The translations under genes and the position numbers were made by a program. Of a stretch of DNA of 64,000 nt, positions 1-8,113 are shown piece by piece; position 1 is the first letter of the stretch; the number at the start of each line of letters is the position of its first letter. The notes beneath the pieces were generated by a model that searched no databases, was not told the DNA's origin, and worked only from the letters and a program-made list of their open reading frames with translations. Origin of the DNA: an uncultured Helicobacter sp. (GTDB lineage: Bacteria; Campylobacterota; Campylobacteria; Campylobacterales; Helicobacteraceae); the NCBI GenBank assembly GCA_947177485.1, contig CAMWUR010000001.1, positions 1 to 64,000 on the forward strand, read 5' to 3'.

Positions 1-276
1 ATAAATACCGCAATCAAAAGCAACTTCGGAAAGAAATTTTTTTTCCCATTTTTTGTTTGTGGTCTGTACGCTTTTAACACAAAACGAGTAATCCCCCCCC
101 CCCCGACACCTTTAGCAAGCGACAATTTTTTGAGCAGACAACAAAAACAATACAATTATTAGGCCCCCCCCCCGACAGCTGTCGGTGTTGCTCTACTCTC
201 ACTCGTTCCAAATAAAACTTTAGCAAAAATATGTTAGAATCCAGATAGATTCTAATTTTTGAGAACAAGGCAGACA
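1..276. promoter_or_regulatory. Intergenic leader with two poly-C tracts and a promoter/hairpin
   Basis: I see no convincing gene here. There are 12 C at 93-104 and 10 C at 164-173, the second followed by the palindrome GACAGCTGTC at 174-183. A perfect 8-bp inverted repeat (TTAGAATC at 234-241, GATTCTAA at 248-255) is followed by five T. Its left arm contains TAGAAT (235-240), a possible -10 element. The stretch lies directly before the ribosome site of the methyltransferase gene, so tract length could alter its expression. That is inference. A short minus-strand open frame across the tracts is low complexity and not supported as a gene. Confidence 0.5.
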
Positions 277-927
277 ATGGCACTAGAACACATCATCGAA
301 CGTATCGAATCACGGCGCAAAGAATTGCAAGATTCGCATGCAATTCTCGAGATTATCGACTATGGAGCAGGCAAGCCTGAAGACAAGCGCACAAAAGAAC
401 AAATGCAAGAAGGTGTGCGGGTGCAAGTTCCGCTTGCGCAAATGGCATCCATTGGCGTAAAGCCTGACAAAGCGGCACAGATTGCAGAAATTTTTGCACA
501 AATCAAACCCCAAAGAATCCTTGAGCTCGGCACATGTTGCGGCTTTAGCAGCTCTTATATGAGCTTACTCGCCCCAAGCGCAATGATTGACACAATCGAG
601 GGCGCACCGAGCTTGGCAGATGTTGCGCGCAACAACCATAGTATTTTGGGTTGTTCCAACATCACAATCCACATCGGACGCTTTGATGTCGTGCTACCCA
701 CTCTCTTGGAATCTCATGCCCCATTTGACTTTGTTTTTGTCGATGGACACCATGACCAGCAGGCAACACTGAACTATTACACACAGATTCTGCCCTTTGT
801 GCGTGGGGGGGGGGCGATGTGTTTTGATGACATCGCATGGAGCGAAGGCATGCGCGCTGCGTGGGCAGAGATTGCCCAAAAACACAAACACACAGACTAT
901 GGCAGAATGGGGGCGATATGGCTGTAA
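277..927 (+). CDS. SAM-dependent methyltransferase with in-frame poly-G tract
   Basis: A 216-aa class I SAM methyltransferase. The SAM-binding loop ILELGTCCGFSS lies at residues 81-92, an acidic residue (IEGA) about 18 residues later would contact the ribose, and FVFVDGHHD (about 153-160) looks like the metal/acceptor region of small O-methyltransferases. The start is ATG at 277, with AAGG six bases upstream; an upstream in-frame TTG at 259 has no better ribosome site. A run of ten G (805-814) encodes Gly177-179 and is a likely slipped-strand hotspot. One extra G would stop translation at 825-827. One G fewer would continue in another frame to about 1000. The last 10 bases overlap the next gene, a sugar aminotransferase, so a role in modifying a surface sugar is likely. 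The acceptor is unknown. Confidence 0.8.
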   Translation: MALEHIIERIESRRKELQDSHAILEIIDYGAGKPEDKRTKEQMQEGVRVQVPLAQMASIGVKPDKAAQIAEIFAQIKPQRILELGTCCGFSSSYMSLLAPSAMIDTIEGAPSLADVARNNHSILGCSNITIHIGRFDVVLPTLLESHAPFDFVFVDGHHDQQATLNYYTQILPFVRGGGAMCFDDIAWSEGMRAAWAEIAQKHKHTDYGRMGAIWL

Positions 928-2027
928 AATTCCTCGATTTGCGCAAACAAACCGCGAGCCTGCGCGCCGAAATCGAACCAGCCATTGCGCGCATACTTGA
1001 GAATGCAACATTTATCGGGGGCGATGAAGTCGAGCGCTTCGAGCAAGAGTTTGGCACGTTTGTCGGTGCAAGCGCGCTAGGTGTTGGCAACGGCACAGAC
1101 GCACTCGAAATCGCCATACAAGCGCTGAATCTGCCCAAAGATTCTGAAGTTTTGCTGCCTGCAAACACATTTGCGGCGAGTGCCGAAGCCGTTGCGCGCA
1201 ACCAGCTCCGGCTCGTTTTTGTCGATTGCGACAACACCTATACAATGGACATCGCCGATTTAGAACGCAAAATCACCCCACAAACAAGCGCGATTATGGC
1301 TGTGCATTTGTATGGGCAGAGCGCTGACATGCACGCGATTTGTACGTTCGCAAAGCAGCACAATTTGCACATCATCGAAGATTGCGCGCAAGCACATGGC
1401 GCGACATTTGCGGGGCAAAAAGTCGGCACGTTTGGAGAGGTTGCATGCTTTAGTTTTTATCCGGGCAAGAATCTCGGCGCGTATGGAGACGCAGGCGCAA
1501 TTGTCAGCAAAGATTCTGCTTTGCTTCGTGTTTGTCGCCAAATTGCACACCATGGCGGGCTGCAAAAATACGAGCACACACGAATTGGACGCAATTCACG
1601 GCTCGATAGTCTGCAAGCAGCGGTTTTGCGCGTCAAGCTGCCGCACCTCAACGCGTGGAACGCGCAACGCGACACAATCGCTCGCGAGTATATGCGCCTG
1701 CTTGCCGACACGAAAGGGCTTGTGCTGCCACAGCTGCACCCGCAAGCACAGAGTGTATGGCATTTGTTTGTCGTGCGCATTCTCGGTGGCAAACGAGATT
1801 TTGTACGCCAAAGGCTCGCCGAAACAGGAATCGAAACAGGCTTGCATTATCCCAAAGCCCTGCCTTCATGCGCCGCATATCAAAATGTGCCTTTCGTGCG
1901 AGCGAGCGCAACGTCCAACGCATGCGCGTGGGAATCCGAGATTCTTTCGCTGCCTATGGGCGAACATCTCGACATTTCACAAGCGCGCGAGGTTGCAGAC
2001 GCGCTGCGCGCTGCGCTTGCGCCCTAG
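918..2027 (+). CDS. DegT/DnrJ/EryC1 sugar aminotransferase (FdtB/QdtB/WbpE-like)
   Basis: A 369-aa PLP-dependent aminotransferase of the nucleotide-sugar type. It shows GTDAL (59-63), the EDCAQAHGA segment (154-162), and the PLP lysine K184 in YPGKNLGAYGD. Family members such as FdtB, QdtB and WbpE aminate keto-sugars bound to a nucleotide, giving 3-amino sugars for O-antigen or glycoprotein glycans. The start ATG at 918 lies inside the methyltransferase gene, so the two are probably translationally coupled. Frameshifts in the poly-G tract of that gene might therefore also alter its expression. The open frame extends upstream to 837, but that extension is shadowed by the methyltransferase. 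The exact sugar cannot be told from sequence alone. Confidence 0.85.
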   Translation: MAVKFLDLRKQTASLRAEIEPAIARILENATFIGGDEVERFEQEFGTFVGASALGVGNGTDALEIAIQALNLPKDSEVLLPANTFAASAEAVARNQLRLVFVDCDNTYTMDIADLERKITPQTSAIMAVHLYGQSADMHAICTFAKQHNLHIIEDCAQAHGATFAGQKVGTFGEVACFSFYPGKNLGAYGDAGAIVSKDSALLRVCRQIAHHGGLQKYEHTRIGRNSRLDSLQAAVLRVKLPHLNAWNAQRDTIAREYMRLLADTKGLVLPQLHPQAQSVWHLFVVRILGGKRDFVRQRLAETGIETGLHYPKALPSCAAYQNVPFVRASATSNACAWESEILSLPMGEHLDISQAREVADALRAALAP

Positions 2028-2210
2028 CCAGGCTTGATGAGGTTTTTGGGTTTGTTTTCATCATCGCTAATGCCTCTTCGATTTTGTCGAATCTTTTTTG
2101 ATGCATTTACTAGCATACTAGCTTCCATAAAGCTAAGACAGAATCCGGGCTTGTTTCTTGGGCTTTTGCCGAAAATAACGCGCAAAAAGGCTAGCAGTTT
2201 TGTTTTTGAA

Positions 2211-2990
2211 TCATTTTGTTTGGTCGATTCCAAAATATTTGATTGAAAGCGCAGAAATTTTTCCGTCTTTTATGGCTTTTTCTAGGGCGATATTCACCAT
2301 ATCAGCCAATTCTTGCGAATCTTTTCTAAATACAAGATAAACAGGATTCTTCTCGAAATGAAAGCTTGTTATCGTGAGCTGGATATTTTGAGACTTTGCA
2401 TAGTCAAGAGCACTAATCGGGTCATTAATCATCGCTTCCACGCGACCATTTGCCAAATCTGTCACCAAAGCAGGCGAGGTTTTATAATATACAATCTTAA
2501 TATTTTGTTGGGGATTTTCGCTCACATATTTTTCAAGATTTGTTGCATGATTTGAACCGACCGTAACGCCAATTTTTGCATTTGTTAACTCTTTAATATC
2601 GGCAATTGTCGAATCTTTGCCCAATATTAATCCGCTCACGCCATAAAAATAGGGCTGGGACGAAAAGATGTATCTTTCCTCTCGTTCTGAATTTTTCGTA
2701 ATCTGATTTGCGATGATATGAAATTTTTTAGAATCCAATCCTGTAAAAATAACATTCCAAGGCACAGAGATAATTTGTAATTGAGCATTTGGAATATAGG
2801 AAACAACAGCCTTCATCACATCATTATCAAATCCTGTGGGCTGATTTTCCACATCAAGATATGCAAAGGGCTTATAAGCATTTTCGCTCCCGACTACAAT
2901 CAAAAGAGTCCTTTCCTGCGCCAAAAGTGTATTTGTGCAAACAAAGAATCCTATGCAGATTCCAAAGATAATTTTTGCAAATTTTATCAC
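2211..2990 (-). CDS. Amino-acid ABC transporter substrate-binding protein (SBP_bac_3)
   Basis: A 259-aa protein. It has a Sec signal peptide (charged MIKFAK, hydrophobic stretch to about residue 24, cleavage near LLAQ/ER) and then a type II periplasmic binding fold: KPFAYLD, GFDNDVMKAV and the hinge motifs IGVTVGSNHA and ..EAMINDPISAL typical of family 3 amino-acid and cystine binding proteins. No permease or ATPase gene adjoins it, so it is an orphan binding component here. It sits just downstream of the C39 peptidase cluster on the same strand, with about 100 bases between them. The substrate is not predictable. Confidence 0.85.
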   Translation of the reverse strand: MIKFAKIIFGICIGFFVCTNTLLAQERTLLIVVGSENAYKPFAYLDVENQPTGFDNDVMKAVVSYIPNAQLQIISVPWNVIFTGLDSKKFHIIANQITKNSEREERYIFSSQPYFYGVSGLILGKDSTIADIKELTNAKIGVTVGSNHATNLEKYVSENPQQNIKIVYYKTSPALVTDLANGRVEAMINDPISALDYAKSQNIQLTITSFHFEKNPVYLVFRKDSQELADMVNIALEKAIKDGKISALSIKYFGIDQTK

Positions 2991-3094
2991 TCTTTATCCT
3001 TTGTTATGGATTACATGCGCCTGCTTTGCTGCTTGGCTCATCGGCACAAATGCTAGCATATCAATCATTAAATAATCTTTAAAAGACATGCGCC

Positions 3095-3688
3095 CTACCA
3101 GCGCGGCAGACGTTCAAAGAGGGCTTTAGGCGGAATCTCGGGAGGATAATGCGGAATATCCTTATTTTTGGGCTTGAGAACAAGCCCAAAGCCTCCTTGA
3201 TGATTCCTATCCCACAGACTATAAAATTGCGATTTAGAGCTAAGATAGATTCCAAAGCTTGGGTCGAGGATTGTGATATAATCCCCGCTATGATTCATCA
3301 CAATCACAAAATGTGGAAATCGTGGGTCATCTTCGATTTTGACAAGCAAGGGGATAGGAAATCTATCGAGAATCTCACGTTGCAATCGATAGGAACGTGA
3401 TTCATAGTCGAGTTTTTCTGCTGTGATTTCAAGTTGTTTGAAGCTTACCATATCTGTATTAAGAGGCTGATTCTTATCGCTCATTTTTTGCAAGACATCG
3501 AGTTCTGTTAGCTTTTTGGAATCGAGCAAGTTAATCAATGTTGCAAGCGCTGCTGCGCCGCATGATTGTTCATAAGTTTGACGAATCAAAAGTTCGGAAC
3601 GTATTTCCCGATAGGATTTAACAGCAAACTCGGCATGTGCGACAGACAAAAGAACAAAGCAGACGAAAAATCCTAGAATTTTTTCCAT
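3095..3688 (-). CDS. Stand-alone C39-family cysteine peptidase with signal peptide
   Basis: A 197-aa protein with a Sec signal peptide (about residues 1-19, AHA/E), followed by a C39 peptidase core. The core has Q41 and C43 in the motif QSCGAAALATL, H126 in PHFVIV and D142-P143. These match the oxyanion Gln, Cys, His and Asp of the double-glycine leader peptidases normally fused to bacteriocin ABC exporters. Here there is no ABC domain, and the signal peptide predicts a periplasmic enzyme. It overlaps the upstream barrel gene by 16 bases. It is the last gene of an array encoding two proteins with perfect GG leaders, which are its likely substrates. The FilB peptidases of the Acinetobacter fil pilus system are a possible relative, recalled and not checked. 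Confidence 0.85.
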   Translation of the reverse strand: MEKILGFFVCFVLLSVAHAEFAVKSYREIRSELLIRQTYEQSCGAAALATLINLLDSKKLTELDVLQKMSDKNQPLNTDMVSFKQLEITAEKLDYESRSYRLQREILDRFPIPLLVKIEDDPRFPHFVIVMNHSGDYITILDPSFGIYLSSKSQFYSLWDRNHQGGFGLVLKPKNKDIPHYPPEIPPKALFERLPRW

Positions 3689-4521
3689 AAACTTATGCCA
3701 AAAATGGCATCGGGAGCAGCGGACGAACCGCCCAAACTTGCGCTAAAGGCAATCGATGTATCGGAATTAATCGCATAGGTTGAGCCAGCGCTCATAGTCG
3801 GAATCGATTGCATTTGCGAGTTTGTGTTGCCATTGACTTTTTGGGCAGTCTGAAAACGTTGTTCTGCGCCCAAGTCAAGAGTGATTTTGGGACTTAGGAC
3901 AATCGAGAGATTCCCGCCCATTGACAATGAGCTGCCATAATCAACTTTGCCAAGCCTAAATTTGCGGGGCTGATTATACCCTGCACCAAGATAAATCGAA
4001 TACACAACAGGGTCACTATATCCTCGCAAAGCAAGCTGCAAGGATTGGGATTGGAAATAGAACGTTTTGCTTTCCTCGTTCATCTTTTCTTTTTGCACAG
4101 CAGAGGTTTGAAGGCTGATTTGCGGAATCATGTCTCCAATGCTATCAAAACTATACAAAAATCCAAACCAAAATGCGTCAAAACGAGTCTCGCGGCGGTG
4201 CAAAAGCGAGCCTGTTTCATAGTGTGTGTATTCTCGGCGAATAAAACTTCCGCTTACAGATGTGATGAAATCCAATTTAGACAACAAGCTATAAATAAAT
4301 GTTTGGTTGAGATAAAGGGCTTTTGAGCCACTCCATACAATCTGATTGCCTTGTATGGTAATATCGGGATAGAGGCTATATGTGTTTGCATTCCCCGAAC
4401 TTAGAATCGAAAGTGTCGTAATGCTTCGCAAGCCATATTGCTTTTTATAGAGCGAATCAATCGTAATAGTATCCGAAGCAAAAAGGCTTGCAAGCAGACA
4501 AATCCAAACAATCTTTTTCAT
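3673..4521 (-). CDS. Outer-membrane beta-barrel protein of the GG-leader cluster
   Basis: A 282-aa protein starting at ATG 4521, with AAGGA six bases upstream. An N-terminal signal peptide (KKIVWICLLASLFAS) is followed by alternating polar/hydrophobic strands and a C-terminal terminal-strand pattern ending in ...SLWKKF, the usual signature of an outer-membrane barrel. The style resembles the 'phenol_MetA_deg' transporter-like barrels found near stand-alone C39 peptidases, but I cannot test that by alignment. It lies between the last 450-aa array protein (9 bases upstream) and the C39 peptidase (16-base overlap), so it is clearly in one operon with them. It may form the outer-membrane exit or anchor for the processed GG proteins; that is inference. 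Confidence 0.7.
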   Translation of the reverse strand: MKKIVWICLLASLFASDTITIDSLYKKQYGLRSITTLSILSSGNANTYSLYPDITIQGNQIVWSGSKALYLNQTFIYSLLSKLDFITSVSGSFIRREYTHYETGSLLHRRETRFDAFWFGFLYSFDSIGDMIPQISLQTSAVQKEKMNEESKTFYFQSQSLQLALRGYSDPVVYSIYLGAGYNQPRKFRLGKVDYGSSLSMGGNLSIVLSPKITLDLGAEQRFQTAQKVNGNTNSQMQSIPTMSAGSTYAINSDTSIAFSASLGGSSAAPDAIFGISLWKKF

Positions 4522-4530
4522 GCTCATTCC

Positions 4531-5889
4531 TTATACATTCACATCAAATGCGCCTATCTGCTGCGCGTTTATTTGTTGCCTATTTGCGAGCGCATAGGCT
4601 TGTTGGTTTTGTGCATTGAGCATATCCATAATGGCTTTTTGTAGCGAATCGGCGCTCACATTCCATTGGTTTTTTGGGTCTTTGTTTTTATTTGCTTCTT
4701 CTTCGATTTTTTTAAGCAACTGCACAAGCTCTTGAATAGTCTGTTTGGATTGTTCATAAAGCCTTTCGACATCTTCTTCTTGCGTCTGTTTTTTTGCTTC
4801 TTCTTGCGCCTTTTGGCGCTCTTCAATGAGCTTTTGGCGCAATTCTTCTAGGTATTCCTTAAACTCCCTATCGACTGCCTCGTATGCTTCTGCAATTGTA
4901 TCTACCATGTCATCGCTAGAAGAATCGGCAAACGCATTGTGCATTTTTTCGGCAAAACCTCCATAGCCATTTGCACTCCAAATTTTCATCTGCATTTCTT
5001 GCATGCCCTTAATAAAATCGCGTCTTTGTTCGCTCATCATATTGAGCTCTCTATCGGTATAATCAAAAACAGACTTACCCCAACTCGCATAATATTCTGC
5101 CCGAATCTTCTCTGGGTCCACATTTCTATCATAGCCTTGCATTTGCCCCCAATAAGTTGCCTTACCCTCAACAAGATACAAACTACTACCATTTACCATA
5201 GCTGTGAGAATCCCACCCATTGAGATTGCGCCATCGGAATTGGTGTATTTATCAGCTGTGGTATCCCATACCCAGCCAACGTTATGTTCTTTCCCGCCAT
5301 TCACATTATTAAAAATATCAGTTGCTGGTGTAAATTTTGGATTGTATCTATCACTCCAATCCACAGGATTATAGAATGTTGAAGTAATCAGTTGATTTGA
5401 CTTATTTTGATAATTAAAGCTCATATCGGCATTGATATAATCCATGATTCCCTCATGAACTTTCGAGACCTCGAGAGTCGTGCGGTCAAATTCATAACCT
5501 TGCGGGAGATTCACAAGCTCATCTTTGGTGAAGCTTTCTTTTTTCAATGTTTCCTCGTCCACAAGCTGCGAAAATACTTTATAAGCATTGCCAATGGTTT
5601 TGGCAATGTCAATATCGCTAAATACCTTTGTCCAAACATTAGAGGGATTCTCTACAAGCGCACGTTGCATCGATTCCATTGTGCTACTATGAATCTTGAT
5701 GTGTTTGGGGATTTTTGCTGCCTTGTTGAAATCTTCGGTAAAATAGCCATCATCATCGATAGCATAGCCCAAGACACGTTTTGTGGGTAGGTTGTTGGCA
5801 ATACTTGGCGTGGCTGTTTCGGTTTTGTTTAATCCATTAAACGTAATTCTAGCGTTCGCAAGAGCACTTGTGTAATTGGTGAGAAGCAT
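4531..5889 (-). CDS. Array protein 1: 452-aa Cj0814-like putative flagellar-dependent secreted protein
   Basis: The first of three paralogues (others at 6682 and 8821). ATG 5889 has AAGGACGTACC directly before it; the open frame continues upstream without a better start. There is no signal peptide: the N-terminus MLLTNYTSALANARITFNG is polar/amphipathic, like flagellar export substrates. Conserved blocks shared by all three are LGY..DDDGYFTEDFNKAA.IP.HIKIHS, DIAKTIGNAY, ISMGGIL.AMV, GQ.QGYDRNV and MSEQRR..IKGMQ. Then comes a long charged coiled coil (about 340-420) and a C-terminal ..KDPK.QW.VSADS helix. The family resembles the Campylobacter Cj0814-type flagellar-dependent secreted proteins as I remember them; export route and role are unproven. 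Confidence 0.65.
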   Translation of the reverse strand: MLLTNYTSALANARITFNGLNKTETATPSIANNLPTKRVLGYAIDDDGYFTEDFNKAAKIPKHIKIHSSTMESMQRALVENPSNVWTKVFSDIDIAKTIGNAYKVFSQLVDEETLKKESFTKDELVNLPQGYEFDRTTLEVSKVHEGIMDYINADMSFNYQNKSNQLITSTFYNPVDWSDRYNPKFTPATDIFNNVNGGKEHNVGWVWDTTADKYTNSDGAISMGGILTAMVNGSSLYLVEGKATYWGQMQGYDRNVDPEKIRAEYYASWGKSVFDYTDRELNMMSEQRRDFIKGMQEMQMKIWSANGYGGFAEKMHNAFADSSSDDMVDTIAEAYEAVDREFKEYLEELRQKLIEERQKAQEEAKKQTQEEDVERLYEQSKQTIQELVQLLKKIEEEANKNKDPKNQWNVSADSLQKAIMDMLNAQNQQAYALANRQQINAQQIGAFDVNV

Positions 5890-5930
5890 GGTACGTCCTT
5901 GTCTTAGCTTAATCAAAAATCGTTGGCATA

Positions 5931-5960
5931 TTGTCAGAAAAGCCAAAGCTTCTCTGACAA
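5931..5960. promoter_or_regulatory. Intercistronic hairpin between GG protein 1 and array protein 1
   Basis: An inverted repeat with arms TTGTCAGA..AGC (from 5931) and GCT..TCTGACAA (to 5960) and a short loop. It lies between the stop of the GG gene (5972) and the start of the 450-aa gene (5889). Equivalent hairpins occur in the other two units with different arm sequences, which argues that the structure is selected. It probably sets mRNA stability or partial termination between the two genes. Confidence 0.6.
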
Positions 5961-5971
5961 ATTTGAGATAA

Positions 5972-6556
5972 CTAACGATATTGTGTCGTTAGAATGCGAT
6001 TTAACTCACCCTTATAGCGTTGCATTACCTCTGAACCCACTTGACTATTAGATGTAATGCGGCGTGTAATCCAGCCTGTATTTGCATTAAAAACTGCCAT
6101 ACCATAGGTGAATGTAGGAATTGAGCCTCCGAATGTACCATAAGAAGGGCGAGTTGTTTTGGTTGCGGTAACAACCAAATATTCCTCTCTCCAGGGATTA
6201 GCCAACGAAACCAATTCATTATAGCGTTGTTTATTTACAAAGCTTTCTGTGGCGCAATTAGTCGAATTAGCGCCACAAGAAACATTATGGAAGAGCTCAT
6301 ACCCAGTTAATACAACAGCAGCACCAATTTCTGCAATTGACGTTCCATTGACTGCAGTATTTCTAAGCTCAATAAATGAAATACCATACCCGCCCAACAC
6401 GCGTTCCTTTTCGGAATCTGTGAGCAGCTGCACACCATGCATGGTGTCTTGGAACGCACCTTGTGTTACATCTGCAAGAAAATCTTGCCCAGCAAATGCG
6501 GGTGCGGCGAAGAGCGCAGCGCCCATGAGAACTTTTGCGCATGTTTGCTTCATCAT
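5972..6556 (-). CDS. GG protein 1: secreted protein with Sec signal plus double-glycine leader
   Basis: A 194-aa protein; ATG 6556 follows AAGGA. Residues 1-22 are a Sec signal peptide ending AFA/G. Residues 45-56 read LTDSEKERVLGG, which fits the bacteriocin double-glycine leader position by position: L-12, T-11, E-8, V-4, G-2, G-1. Cleavage after G56 would release a 138-aa mature protein. That part has a Cys pair (CGANSTNC), the conserved block YLVVTATKTTRP, SIPTFTYG, and a C-terminal ..QRYKGELNRIL.TQYR. The leader is almost identical to GG protein 2 while the mature part has diverged. The stand-alone C39 peptidase of the same cluster is the obvious processing enzyme. The function of the mature protein is unknown: pilin-like subunit, adhesin or effector. 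Confidence 0.75.
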   Translation of the reverse strand: MMKQTCAKVLMGAALFAAPAFAGQDFLADVTQGAFQDTMHGVQLLTDSEKERVLGGYGISFIELRNTAVNGTSIAEIGAAVVLTGYELFHNVSCGANSTNCATESFVNKQRYNELVSLANPWREEYLVVTATKTTRPSYGTFGGSIPTFTYGMAVFNANTGWITRRITSNSQVGSEVMQRYKGELNRILTTQYR

Positions 6557-6699
6557 TATTATCCTTCTGTTTGATGATTTCGCAATACTCTATGCTAGCA
6601 TAAAAATAATAAAACAATCCTTAAAAATAGAGCTATGCACAAAATGTGCCTTTCGAGCGCGGCAGACGCTCAAAGAGGACTTTATGCCTCCACCTCAAA
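6386..6699. repeat. Direct repeat A (copy 1), 314 bp
   Basis: Nearly identical, with a single visible difference (CAGCTG versus CGGCTG), to 8525-8838 at an offset of 2,139 bases. It covers the last codons of the downstream-unit 450-aa gene, the intergenic promoter region and the signal peptide plus GG leader of the GG gene. It stops exactly where the mature GG protein begins to diverge. Confidence 0.9.
6637..6650 (-). promoter_or_regulatory. Candidate sigma-54 promoter of GG protein 1
   Basis: On the minus strand the sequence is GGCAC, five bases, GTGCA. This gives GG and GC dinucleotides exactly ten bases apart, as in -24/-12 promoters (TGGCAC-N5-TTGC). It is also a near-palindrome, so an operator is an alternative. 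The position is about 80 bases upstream of the start codon. Flagellar sigma-54 control would fit the family of neighbouring proteins. Confidence 0.4.
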
Positions 6700-8031
6700 T
6701 GTGCCGACTTGCTGCTTATTTGTGGATGCATAGGCTTGTTGATTCTGGTTATTCATTGCATGGATAAAGGCTTTTTTGATAGAATCTGCACTCACATGCC
6801 ATTGGTCTTTTGGGTCTTTGGTTTTGTTCGATTCTTCTTGGAGTTTTTCAATCAGTTTGGCAAACTCTTCAATGGCTTTATTGGATTCTTCATAAAGCTT
6901 ATCAACATCTTTGCCCTGTGTTTGTTTTTGTGCCTCTTCTTGTGCTTTCTGACGTGTTTCAATCGCTTTTTTGCGCAAACGTTCCAAAAGTTCTTTGTTT
7001 GCTTTGTCAAGCTCTTTAAAGATATTTGAGATTGGGTCAAAATATTCCGAGTCTTCATTGTTGTTCATATAGTCATAATACGCACCACGTGCATTTGCGG
7101 GAATATCTGAACCATTCACAACCCAAATTTTCATCTGCACTTGTTGCATCCCTTTGATATATTCACGTCTTTGCTCACTCATTGCGTTGAGCTCTTGGTC
7201 AGTATAATCAAAAAAGACGGGTTTTGATGTTGCGTAGTATTCTGCCTGAAGCGCTTCCACGTCTACATTTCTATCATAACCTTGCAACTGTCCCATGTAT
7301 GTCGCCTTGCCTTCGATAAGATGTGTATTGTTGCGCACCATAGCAACCAAAATCCCGCCCATAGAGATTGTGCCATCGGCATTGGTGTATTTTTCACCAG
7401 CAGCATTCCAAGAACCCACAAAAGAATTTTCTTCTGAAGTGATTGCAAAAATATCAGTAGCGGGCTTGTATTGATTTGCTTCATTCCGATTATCCGTCCA
7501 AAAAAGACTAGACTGACGTTCTTTGTCTGAATATTTATAGCCTGCTTGAGAGCTGTCGCTATGGTATTCAAAAATATCTTTTTGCACCTTTGAAACTTCC
7601 AAGTTTGTGCGGTCAAATTTATAACCCTGTGGGAGATTTGCAATCTCGTCTTTGGTGAAATTCTCTTTACCAAGCGTCTCCTTATCAACAAGTTGTGAAA
7701 AAACCTTGTAGGCATTGCCAATCGTTTTAGCAATATCGATTTCACTAAACATGCGTGACCAAAGATACTCTGGAGAATTATTGGTATGAACATTCACAAG
7801 TGATTCCATTGATTTGCTATGAATCTTGATATGCTCTGGGATTCCTGCAGCTTTGTTGAAGTCTTCGGTGAAATAGCCATCGTCATCAACACCATAGCCC
7901 AATACAAGCTTTGTGGGTAGGTTGTTGGTTACATCTTTTGATGCAACATTTGATGTGGTTTCAGTTTTGTTGAGTCCATTGACCGTGATTCGTGCGCTAG
8001 TGAGTGCATTTGTGTAGGTATTGAGAAACAT
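6682..8031 (-). CDS. Array protein 2: 449-aa Cj0814-like putative flagellar-dependent secreted protein
   Basis: The second paralogue. ATG 8031 is preceded by AAGGACATACC. The N-terminus MFLNTYTNALTSARITVNG has no signal peptide. It shares the DDDGYFTEDFNKAAGIPEHI block, DIAKTIGNAYKVFSQLVD, ISMGGILVAMV, FDYTDQELN.MSEQRREYIKGMQ and the Glu/Lys/Gln-rich C-terminal coiled coil with its neighbours. The middle third (about residues 150-230) differs most from copies 1 and 3, suggesting a variable surface or cargo region. It forms a two-gene unit with GG protein 2 upstream (83 bases, with a hairpin between). Confidence 0.65.
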   Translation of the reverse strand: MFLNTYTNALTSARITVNGLNKTETTSNVASKDVTNNLPTKLVLGYGVDDDGYFTEDFNKAAGIPEHIKIHSKSMESLVNVHTNNSPEYLWSRMFSEIDIAKTIGNAYKVFSQLVDKETLGKENFTKDEIANLPQGYKFDRTNLEVSKVQKDIFEYHSDSSQAGYKYSDKERQSSLFWTDNRNEANQYKPATDIFAITSEENSFVGSWNAAGEKYTNADGTISMGGILVAMVRNNTHLIEGKATYMGQLQGYDRNVDVEALQAEYYATSKPVFFDYTDQELNAMSEQRREYIKGMQQVQMKIWVVNGSDIPANARGAYYDYMNNNEDSEYFDPISNIFKELDKANKELLERLRKKAIETRQKAQEEAQKQTQGKDVDKLYEESNKAIEEFAKLIEKLQEESNKTKDPKDQWHVSADSIKKAFIHAMNNQNQQAYASTNKQQVGTFEVEA

Positions 8032-8069
8032 GGTATGTCCTTGTTCTAGTTTCAAGAGAAATCGACATC

Positions 8070-8101
8070 TTGTCAGAAAAGTTTAGAGACTTTTCTGACA
8101 A
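8070..8101. promoter_or_regulatory. Intercistronic hairpin between GG protein 2 and array protein 2
   Basis: A perfect 13-bp stem (TTGTCAGAAAAGT at 8070-8082, ACTTTTCTGACAA at 8089-8101) with a six-base loop. It is located as in units 1 and 3. A T-rich tail exists only on the plus strand, so it is not a classical terminator for the minus-strand operon. Confidence 0.7.
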
Positions 8102-8113
8102 TTTTGATAATGA

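Noticed and set aside
74..283. Minus-strand 69-codon frame across the two poly-C tracts
   Set aside because: Composition is dominated by the homopolymers; no ribosome site, no recognisable sequence, and it runs into the methyltransferase start.
2028..2210. Short frames on both strands in the gap between the aminotransferase and the binding protein
   Set aside because: No ribosome site, low-complexity composition; treated as intergenic.
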